From assembly GCA_001795245.1 (NCBI GenBank), contig MGOD01000102.1:4658-11560 (forward strand): DNA of 6,903 bases, given 5' to 3'. This document shows positions 1 through 5,231 of the stretch, one piece after another. Origin of the DNA: Chloroflexi bacterium RBG_16_70_13 (GTDB taxonomy: Bacteria > Chloroflexota > Limnocylindria > Limnocylindrales > CSP1-4). The number at the start of each line of letters is the position of its first letter. Positions within the stretch are counted from its first letter, which is position 1. Under the pieces are notes generated by a model. The model was given only the letters and a program-made list of their open reading frames with translations. It searched no databases and was not told the DNA's origin. Both the position numbers and the translations under genes were made by a program.

Positions 1-2
1 CC

Positions 3-836
3 TGCCACTCGGGTGGCACGCTGGAGATCTACGTGGAGCCGCACCTGCCCGCCCCGCACCTGTGGGTCGCCGGCACGACGCCGATCGCGGGGGCCCTCGT
101 GGCCCTCGGGGCGGCGAGCGGCTGGCGCGTCACCCTGTTCGACCCGGTCGCCGACACCGACGCGTTCCCGGCCGCAGAGGCCGTGCTCGGCGACCGGGAT
201 CTCCACCTCCGCGAGTTCGACGCGCCGCCGTATGTCGTCGTCGCCACCCAGGGCGTCTGGGACGAGGAAGCGGTCCTCGCCGCGCTCCGCAGGGACGTCG
301 CCTACGTCGGCCTCGTGGCCTCGCCGACACGGGCCGCCGTCGTCCGCCAGTGGCTCCGCGACGAGACGGGCCTCGCCGAGGAGCGGATCGCCGCGCTCCG
401 GGCGCCGGCCGGCCTGGATCTCGGGGCCGAAACGGCCGAGGATGTTGCCATCTCGATCCTCGGCGAGCTCGTTCAGGTCCGCCGCGGGCGCGCGACCTTC
501 GTGGCGGCGCCCGGGCCGGCCACGCTCGCCGGTCGCGACACCGCCGGCGCCCAGGGAGTGCCGAGGCCCCTGGTCGACGACATCGTCCTCGTCGATCCCG
601 TCTGCGGCATGACCGTCGAGCGCCGGGATGCCCGCCACCTGGCCGAGTACGGCGGGGTCGTCTACGCCTTCTGCCAGATGGGCTGCCGGACGCGCTTCAT
701 CCATGATCCGGCGGCGTTCGTGGCCGCGGTGTCGTCCGCCGCGTCCTCCGCCGCGTCCTCCGCACCCGCGGCGTCCTCGCCCGCGTCGGTATCATCGGGA
801 CTCGCCGCACCGGAGCCCACATCCCCCGAGGCCTGA
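3..836 (+). CDS. XdhC/CoxI-family molybdenum hydroxylase maturation protein with C-terminal YHS domain (5' partial)
   Basis: The frame is open at the left edge; 277 residues are visible. It starts inside the family's conserved CHSGGTLEIYVEP stretch (residues 1-13), so the N-terminal part of the XdhC domain is missing. A Rossmann-like XdhC C-terminal domain follows (about 20-160): strand/turn LWVAGTTPIAG, a DP after the second strand (47-48), and the conserved YVGLVASPTR near 101-110. In this family these proteins handle the sulfurated molybdenum cofactor and help load it into xanthine or CO dehydrogenases in the cytoplasm. The usual glycine-rich loop appears here as GTTPIAG. Residues about 197-240 form a YHS domain: DPVCGM (198-203), then YAFCQMGC with C224 and C228, then F-x-x-DP (235-236). 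YHS domains are known as small metal-binding modules. The protein ends in an Ala/Ser-rich, probably disordered tail (about 243-277). A coxG-like gene 44 bases downstream supports a CO-dehydrogenase-type context. The family call is firm; the target enzyme is inferred. Confidence 0.88.
   Translation, partial: CHSGGTLEIYVEPHLPAPHLWVAGTTPIAGALVALGAASGWRVTLFDPVADTDAFPAAEAVLGDRDLHLREFDAPPYVVVATQGVWDEEAVLAALRRDVAYVGLVASPTRAAVVRQWLRDETGLAEERIAALRAPAGLDLGAETAEDVAISILGELVQVRRGRATFVAAPGPATLAGRDTAGAQGVPRPLVDDIVLVDPVCGMTVERRDARHLAEYGGVVYAFCQMGCRTRFIHDPAAFVAAVSSAASSAASSAPAASSPASVSSGLAAPEPTSPEA
735..763. repeat. 12-bp tandem repeat encoding the Ala/Ser tail
   Basis: Two identical 12-base units, TCCGCCGCGTCC (735-746 and 747-758), are followed by a partial third (759-763). 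They encode repeated Ser-Ser-Ala-Ala after the YHS domain of the XdhC-like protein. The unit is a multiple of three, so changes in copy number would keep the frame. Confidence 0.75.
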
Positions 837-869
837 CCGACGACCGGGTCGGCGGCGCCTTGCCCCACC

Positions 870-874
870 GGAGG
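870..874 (+). promoter_or_regulatory. Shine-Dalgarno that fixes the coxG start
   Basis: GGAGG lies 6 bases before ATG 881. This favours that start over the in-frame TTG at 860, which would add seven residues (MPHRRPL) ahead of the conserved SRPBCC N-terminus. Confidence 0.75.
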
Positions 875-880
875 CCACTG

Positions 881-1330
881 ATGGAGTTCTCGGGCGCCGT
901 CGACATTCCCGCTCCGCGCGACGAGGTGTTCGCCTTCGTGACGGATCCGAACAGGGTCGGCGCCTGCGGGCCGGGCGTGGAATCCATCGAGGTCATCGAC
1001 CCCACCCACTTCCGGGCGAAGGCCAAGGTCGGTGTCGGCTTCATCCAGGCCCGCTTCGTCGTCGACCTCGAGATCGCCGAGCAGAAGCCGCCCGACATGG
1101 CGATCATCAAGGCCCACGGGCAGGCGCCCGGGAGCGCCGTCGACGCCCTCGGGCGGATGAACCTCGTGGATGGGCCGGAGGCCGGGTCGACGACGATGCT
1201 GTGGGCGGCCGAGGTCAGCATCAGCGGCATGATCGCGAGCGTCGGGGCGCGGCTCGTCGAGGGGACCGCGAACAAGATGATCGGCCAGACCTTCGACTGC
1301 ATCCGCGCGGCGATCGTCGCCGAGCGCTGA
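881..1330 (+). CDS. coxG: CoxG-like SRPBCC protein (carbon monoxide dehydrogenase subunit G family)
   Basis: The product is 149 residues and a full-length SRPBCC (START/Bet v1-like) domain. It opens with MEFSGAVDIPAPRDEVFAFV, followed by DPNRVGACGPGVESI (22-36). The middle KAKVGVGFIQARF (47-59) and the C-terminal VGARLVEGTANKM (121-133) are hallmarks of the CoxG family. CoxG proteins are accessory to aerobic Mo-Cu CO dehydrogenase. They have been linked to membrane recruitment of the enzyme and, more recently, to handling the quinone electron acceptor. Many relatives carry a C-terminal extension or membrane anchor; here the protein stops right after the domain, so anchoring, if any, must come from elsewhere. 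The start is ATG 881, supported by GGAGG six bases upstream. The stop overlaps the next gene's ATG by one base (TGATG), suggesting coupling. The family is clear; the actual partner enzyme lies outside the window. Confidence 0.88.
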   Translation: MEFSGAVDIPAPRDEVFAFVTDPNRVGACGPGVESIEVIDPTHFRAKAKVGVGFIQARFVVDLEIAEQKPPDMAIIKAHGQAPGSAVDALGRMNLVDGPEAGSTTMLWAAEVSISGMIASVGARLVEGTANKMIGQTFDCIRAAIVAER

Positions 1331-1800
1331 TGACCGAGCCGGGTCGGCGGTCAGCAGCCGACGAGCTGTGGATGTGCCCGCGCTGCGGCCACCGGTTCGT
1401 CACCACGAACATGGCCCACTCGTGTTCGAACTACGACCTCGACACGTCGTTCGCGCGGAGCCGGCCCAGCGTCCGCGCCGCCTTCGATCAGTTCGTCAAG
1501 CTCATCGAACGCTGCGGGCCGGTCGAGGTCATCGCCCAGAAGACCCGGATCACGATCATGGCGAAGGTCCGGTTCGCCGGCGCGACCGTCCTCCTCGACC
1601 GGCTCCGGATCGGCTTCGCGCTGGGCCGGCGGATCGAACACCCGAACCTCGTGAAGGTCGAGGACTACGGGCCGCGCTGGATCGTCCACCGTCTGGACAT
1701 CCGCGAGCCGGCCGAGCTCGACGACCCCGCCATCGCCGCCTGGCTCTGCGAGTCGTACCGCGACCTCGGGCTACGCGGCTCGCTCCCGGTGAAGCGCTGA
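1330..1800 (+). CDS. DUF5655-like protein with N-terminal zinc ribbon
   Basis: This 156-residue protein starts at the ATG that overlaps the coxG stop by one base, so it is probably translated by coupling; no strong Shine-Dalgarno is visible. Residues 14-32 read WMCPRCGHRF...HSC, and C16, C19, H30 and C32 could bind zinc. The rest is a compact alpha/beta domain: R49-x-x-FD (49-53), GPVEVIAQKTRITIMAKVRF (63-82), FALGRRIEHP (96-105) and a C-terminal WLCESYRD (138-145). This pattern matches what I recall of DUF5655-type proteins, which often begin with a W-x-C-x-x-C...HSC motif. No biochemical function is established that I know of. It sits between coxG and a metallo-beta-lactamase gene on the same strand. 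A role with the CO-dehydrogenase genes is possible only from position. Confident as a gene; moderately confident on the family. Confidence 0.82.
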   Translation: MTEPGRRSAADELWMCPRCGHRFVTTNMAHSCSNYDLDTSFARSRPSVRAAFDQFVKLIERCGPVEVIAQKTRITIMAKVRFAGATVLLDRLRIGFALGRRIEHPNLVKVEDYGPRWIVHRLDIREPAELDDPAIAAWLCESYRDLGLRGSLPVKR

Positions 1801-1802
1801 TC

Positions 1803-2441
1803 GTGGAGCGCCTCAGCCGGGTCGTCGGACCGGTCGCGACGAACGTCCACCTGCTCGCGGACGCGCGCACCCGCGAGGCGATCGCGATCGATACCGCGAT
1901 TCCGTCGCTCGACTGGATCGCCGGCGAGCTCCGCGACCGCGATTGGACGCTGAAGCTCATCGTCACGACGCACGGCCACTGGGATCACTTCGGCGAGAAC
2001 GCCGCGCTCGCCGGGCACACCGGCGCCCCGATCGCCGTCCACGGCCTCGACGCGCAGCGGCTCAGCCACCCGAAGCCACTCTGGGCGCCGTTCGAGATCC
2101 CGCCGTGTGTCCCGGCCGTCGAGCTCGCCGAGGGCGGCGAGGTCCGGTTCGGGGAGATCCGGCTCACCGTCCTTCACACCCCGGGCCACACCGAGGGTTC
2201 GGTCTGCCTCTGGTCGCCCGACGAGGGCCTCCTCTTCAGCGGCGACACGCTCTTCGCGGGCGGGTGGGGCAGGACCGACCTGGCGGGCGGCTCGGACGAG
2301 CAGATCGTGGAGTCCCTGTCTCGCCTCGCGACCTTCGACGACCCGTTGGCGGTCCTGCCCGGCCATGGCCGCGAGACGACGATCGGCCGAGAGCGGCCGT
2401 GGCTGGAGCTCGTCGCCCGGGAGCGGCGCCTGCCCTTTTGA
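1803..2441 (+). CDS. MBL-fold metallo-hydrolase (glyoxalase II-like)
   Basis: This 212-residue protein has the full metallo-beta-lactamase metal set. It has THGHWDH (56-62; H57, H59, D61, H62), H129 in HTPGHTEGS (125-133), bridging D148 in FSGDTLF (145-151) and H188 in LPGHG (185-189). That supports a dinuclear metal hydrolase of the hydroxyacylglutathione-hydrolase/YcbL type, acting in the cytoplasm on a thioester or similar substrate. The motif GGWGRTDL (153-160) and the 200-220 residue length fit this subgroup; I see no rhodanese or persulfide-dioxygenase extension. The start is taken as GTG 1803, two bases after the previous stop, with GGTGA at 1788-1792 about ten bases ahead. The frame is open upstream, but that stretch overlaps the DUF5655-like gene and looks non-coding. 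The substrate is unknown, and membership of the same transcript as coxG is inferred from spacing. Confidence 0.9.
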   Translation: MERLSRVVGPVATNVHLLADARTREAIAIDTAIPSLDWIAGELRDRDWTLKLIVTTHGHWDHFGENAALAGHTGAPIAVHGLDAQRLSHPKPLWAPFEIPPCVPAVELAEGGEVRFGEIRLTVLHTPGHTEGSVCLWSPDEGLLFSGDTLFAGGWGRTDLAGGSDEQIVESLSRLATFDDPLAVLPGHGRETTIGRERPWLELVARERRLPF

Positions 2442-2539
2442 GGGCCCGCTCGGCCCCCGATGTTCGGTCCGGTTGGCGCTGCCGCCGGTCTCGCGAGCCA
2501 CCCGAGAATCCGGCCTCGGTCGTTGGCCACGTCCTGTTC

Positions 2540-3010
2540 GTGCCGGCGATGGCCGGCATCATGAAGCTCGGGACGTCGGGTCACTCGTGGCTGCTCACCG
2601 GGGTCGCCGGCGACGCCCTCACGAAGGGCCTCGCCTCGCTCATCGGCGGAGCCGTCCTGGTGGCCTTCGTCGCCGCCTCTGGCGGGCTCATCCTCCAGGC
2701 GGCCTGGTGGCGACCGCTCGCGGTCGCCGCATCCGTCGCCTCGATCGTCCTCATCGTCGCGATGTGGGACGGGTTGCCGACGAGCCCGGCGATCGCCGCC
2801 CTCGCCTTCGACGCCGTCGTCCTCGTTGCCCTCGTCATCGCCCGGTGGCCATCCGAGGACATGATCGGGACCTGGCCGCAGCGAGTCCCGGAGCGCCGTC
2901 TGACAGTCGACGATTCCTGTCGTCGCCGTGCGACGAAGCGAATATCGATGCACCCGCCTCAGGCATCGACGTCCGCCATTCGACGATGTGGGCACTGGCC
3001 GGACCGTTGA
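2540..3010 (+). CDS. Small multi-helix membrane protein, start uncertain, possibly degraded
   Basis: I do not recognise the family with certainty. The frame encodes about four hydrophobic helices: one ending near AMAGIMKLG (2549-2572), then LASLIGGAVLVAFVAASGG, LAVAASVASIVLIVAMW and AIAALAFDAVVLVALVIARW. A conserved-looking link, GDALTKGLASLIGG, joins helices one and two, and WPSEDMIG follows the last helix. This stretch keeps the strong G/C third-position bias of real genes here. The ends are the problem. The first helix appears to begin upstream (VVGHVLFVPAM), yet there is no ATG, GTG or TTG in this frame between the previous stop and GTG 2540. Neither GTG 2540 nor ATG 2549 or 2561 has a Shine-Dalgarno. 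GTG 2399, inside the hydrolase gene, is the next option and gives an Arg-rich leader. After about 2895 the codons lose their G/C bias (for example cgt, aca, tgt, ata, cga), as if the original stop were lost. It is either a live gene with an odd start or a decaying remnant. Confidence 0.5.
   Translation: MPAMAGIMKLGTSGHSWLLTGVAGDALTKGLASLIGGAVLVAFVAASGGLILQAAWWRPLAVAASVASIVLIVAMWDGLPTSPAIAALAFDAVVLVALVIARWPSEDMIGTWPQRVPERRLTVDDSCRRRATKRISMHPPQASTSAIRRCGHWPDR
2920..2936. other. Short perfect inverted repeat near the convergent junction
   Basis: TCGTCGC (2920-2926), a three-base gap CGT, then GCGACGA (2930-2936) form a perfect 7-bp stem with a triloop. It sits in the low-bias tail of the membrane-protein frame, about 110 bases before the convergent GNAT stop. 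There is no T tract on either side, so it is not a standard intrinsic terminator. It could act as a transcript-end hairpin or be chance in GC-rich DNA. Confidence 0.3.
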
Positions 3011-3045
3011 GTCGATCCGGGACACGTCGTCGCAGCGTCCGCGGC

Positions 3046-4104
3046 TCAGCCGGCCGCTTCGTCATTGGTGGGCTCGGGCAGCTCGATCGCCTTGCGGTAG
3101 TTGGCCGTCGTGCGCGTCCGCCGGAAGCCGAGCGACTCGTAGAGGCGGACGGCGCCGGACAGGTTCTCGGCATCGGCACCGAGCATGGCCTCTCCGAGAC
3201 CCAGCTCGCGAAGGCGGCGTATCGAGCGGACCATCAGCACGCTCGCGAGGCCGCGCTTCCGCCACGGCCGGCGGACCGAGATGTGCTCGAGCCAGCCGCG
3301 GCTGGCCCCGAGCGCGACGTTCTCCGCGGGGAAGATGAACGTCATGACGGAGCCGGCGACCTCGTCGCCGTCCCAGGCGACCTCCCACAGCGACGTGTCG
3401 AGGTCGGGCTGGCCGAACCATCGGACGAAGTCCGCCTCGTTTCGAAGGGCGGGGTCGCGATGATCGCGGAACGCCTCGACATCGGCATCCCAGATCCGGC
3501 GATGGTCCTCCGGCCGGACCGGGCGGACCTCGAGGCCTTCGGGAAGCGGCGCGTCCGGGACCGGGAGATCGAGCGGCCGGGCCATGAGGATGCCGTAGCC
3601 GTCGACGTGATAGCCGGCGCTCGTGGCGAGCTCGGCGGCCCCCTCGATCGCGAGGTCGCCCTCGCCGGCGAGAACGTGCGGTCGATCCATCGGCCCCATC
3701 GTCCTGGCCGCGAGCCCATCGGCGACATGCCGTTCCGCCCAGGCCAGGAGCGCCCGGCCGAGGCCATGCCGCCGAAGGTCCGGCCGAACCTGCGGTTCGA
3801 GGTGGTGGAAGACCCGCTCGCTGCGGATCCGCCAGTTCGTCCTGACCGCTCCGACGATAGATCCGTCGACCTCGGCGACGACGATGTCGCGAGTCACGTC
3901 CATGCCCGAGGTGTGAGCGAGCTCGTGGGCCAGCGCCGCCGCGCTCGGGATCCAGTCGACGCCATCGTGGATGTTGGCTGTCTTGATCAACTCGGCCATC
4001 GCCGCGGCGTCACGTTCGAGGTCAGCATGACGGACGACGAGGCCCGCGATCCGGGGCGGGACACCGGGCAGCTCGACTCGCCCGGCGTTGACCTCGACGC
4101 TCAT
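3046..4104 (-). CDS. Two-domain GNAT N-acetyltransferase
   Basis: This 352-residue protein contains two GNAT folds in tandem. The N-terminal domain (about 20-175) has the acetyl-CoA motif as RRHGLG (111-116) after LEPQVRPDL. The C-terminal domain (about 190-340) has RKRGLA (282-287), then GADAENLSGAVRLYESLGF (309-327), the usual end of an active GNAT domain. GNAT enzymes transfer an acetyl group from acetyl-CoA to an amine. The bidomain layout resembles mycothiol synthase MshD, but that resemblance alone does not show the substrate. Its ATG overlaps the rsgA stop as ATGA, and GGAG lies seven bases upstream (4112-4115), so the start is well supported. It is the last gene of the leftward unit. 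Its C-terminal half is clearly paralogous to the GNAT protein encoded on the other side of rsgA, sharing EAFRDH, DGDEVAG and RRPWR-x-RGLA. The fold is secure; the substrate is unknown. Confidence 0.88.
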   Translation of the reverse strand: MSVEVNAGRVELPGVPPRIAGLVVRHADLERDAAAMAELIKTANIHDGVDWIPSAAALAHELAHTSGMDVTRDIVVAEVDGSIVGAVRTNWRIRSERVFHHLEPQVRPDLRRHGLGRALLAWAERHVADGLAARTMGPMDRPHVLAGEGDLAIEGAAELATSAGYHVDGYGILMARPLDLPVPDAPLPEGLEVRPVRPEDHRRIWDADVEAFRDHRDPALRNEADFVRWFGQPDLDTSLWEVAWDGDEVAGSVMTFIFPAENVALGASRGWLEHISVRRPWRKRGLASVLMVRSIRRLRELGLGEAMLGADAENLSGAVRLYESLGFRRTRTTANYRKAIELPEPTNDEAAG

Positions 4105-5231
4105 CGCTCGGCTCCGTACTTATGCTGCATCTGGCGCTCGACCCCGCGCACCATCGACGTCCAGCGCCGGCGCTCGGCCTTGCGGGCGACGGCGTCGCCG
4201 GCCAGCTCCGCCCGGCGGGCTTCACGCTCCAGCTTCTGGTAGGCCCGGAGCCTGGCGGGGTCGAGCTCGCCCGTCGCGAGCACCGCCCGGACGGCACAGC
4301 CCGGCTCCGTTTCGTGGCCGCAGTCGCGGAATCGGCAGCCGCTCGCGGCACGCTCCACGTCCTCGAAGGCGCTCCCGAGGCCGTCGCCGTCGAGGAGGCC
4401 CAGCTCCCGCATCCCGGGCGTGTCGATGACGAGGCCCTCCGCCAGTGGGACGAGCTGTCGACGGGTCGTCGTGTGGCGGCCGCGAGCGTCGTCCTCGCGG
4501 ATCCCCGCGGTCGTCAGCAGCTCGCGTCCGGCGAGGGCGTTGACGAGGGTCGACTTGCCGACCCCAGAGGAGCCGATGAAGGCCACGGTCCGACCCGGGG
4601 CGAGGTTGGCGCGGACGATCTCGAGGCCCTCGCCGGTGACCGCGGAGACGGCGACCACGTCGACGCCCGGCGCGACGGCCTCGGCCGCGACACGGTGGCC
4701 GGCCACGTCGTCGTCGAGGTCGGCCTTCGAGAGGACGACGACCGGGAGGGCCCCGGATTCCCAGGCCACGGCGAGGTACCGCTCGAGGCGCCGGAGGTTC
4801 ATCTCCGCGTTGAGCGAGGTCACGATGAAGACGATGTCCACGTTCGCGGCGAGGACCTGGGCACCGGTCGCGTGGTTGGATGGCGCGCGGCGGACGATCG
4901 CCGAGCGGCGGGGCATGAGGCCGTGGATCGTGGCCCTGCCGCCGCTCCGGCCCGGGCTGGCCGCGACCCAGTCGCCGACCGAGGGGAAGGCGAGGGGATT
5001 GCCGTTGGATTCGTAGCGCAGCCGGCCGGAGACCTCGGCCGAATGGGCGGCCAGGCCGTCGTGGACGAGGAACTGGCCGCGCTCCTCGGCGATGACCCGG
5101 GCGGGCACGCGCCCGGACGCTTCGTGGGCGACGAAGGCCGCCGCGAAGGTGGGATGCCAGCCGATCGCCTGGAGCTCGGCCGCAAAGCTCGGGTGCCAGC
5201 CCATCGCCTGGAGCTCGGCAGCCCCGGTCAT
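4101..5231 (-). CDS. rsgA: Ribosome small subunit-dependent GTPase A
   Basis: RsgA is a circularly permuted GTPase that binds the 30S subunit late in assembly and checks its decoding centre. The 376 residues show the expected order. There is an N-terminal OB-fold region (about 40-110, with VGDWV at 85-89), then G4 as SKAD (168-171; the family usually has NKxD or SKxD) and G5 as VSA (195-197). These are followed by the P-loop GSSGVGKST (220-228), switch region RGRHTTT (250-256) and G3 DTPG (270-273). The C-terminal zinc knuckle is C299-x4-C304-x-H306-x5-C312, followed by a basic helix (about 335-370). All key residues are present, so it should be functional. The N-terminus is unusual: AAELQAMGWHPSF (4-16) is repeated as AAELQAIGWHPTF (17-29). 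The ATG overlaps the upstream GNAT stop as ATGA and has GGAGG seven bases ahead, supporting M1 over M10. Its stop overlaps the next GNAT start as ATGA. Confidence 0.95.
   Translation of the reverse strand: MTGAAELQAMGWHPSFAAELQAIGWHPTFAAAFVAHEASGRVPARVIAEERGQFLVHDGLAAHSAEVSGRLRYESNGNPLAFPSVGDWVAASPGRSGGRATIHGLMPRRSAIVRRAPSNHATGAQVLAANVDIVFIVTSLNAEMNLRRLERYLAVAWESGALPVVVLSKADLDDDVAGHRVAAEAVAPGVDVVAVSAVTGEGLEIVRANLAPGRTVAFIGSSGVGKSTLVNALAGRELLTTAGIREDDARGRHTTTRRQLVPLAEGLVIDTPGMRELGLLDGDGLGSAFEDVERAASGCRFRDCGHETEPGCAVRAVLATGELDPARLRAYQKLEREARRAELAGDAVARKAERRRWTSMVRGVERQMQHKYGAER
5140..5217. repeat. 39-bp imperfect tandem duplication in the rsgA 5' coding end
   Basis: Two adjacent 39-base units (5140-5178 and 5179-5217) differ at five positions by my hand alignment. 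Each encodes 13 residues of RsgA (AAELQAMGWHPSF and AAELQAIGWHPTF on the - strand). Only two residues differ, both conservatively (Met/Ile and Ser/Thr). The in-frame length and near-identity point to a tandem duplication that has since drifted slightly. Confidence 0.88.

Noticed and set aside
837..852. Possible terminator hairpin between the XdhC-like gene and coxG
   Set aside because: The stem is only 5 bp (CCGAC/GTCGG), with no T tract, in a 44-base gap between co-directional genes.
1803..2441. Persulfide dioxygenase or beta-lactamase activity for the MBL protein
   Set aside because: The motif set fits the glyoxalase II-like/YcbL group. No rhodanese domain or secretion signal is present, so a more specific activity is not supported.
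1665..2501. - strand open frame opposite the MBL hydrolase
   Set aside because: The + strand frame has all metallo-beta-lactamase ligands; the antisense frame has no recognisable domain.
3041..3057. Possible bidirectional terminator at the GNAT stop
   Set aside because: The stem GCGGCT/GGCCGC needs a T-G pair, overlaps the stop codon and has no T tract on either side.
3046..4104. Naming the bidomain GNATs mycothiol synthase (mshD)
   Set aside because: Bidomain GNAT layout and the LY-x-x-LGF ending are shared by many acetyltransferases. Nothing else from the mycothiol pathway is in the window.
2107..4242. A 711-codon + strand open frame across the hydrolase, membrane protein and the first GNAT gene
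   Set aside because: It overlaps three better-supported genes in other frames or on the other strand and is Arg/Ser/Pro/Ala-rich, typical of chance open frames in GC-rich DNA.
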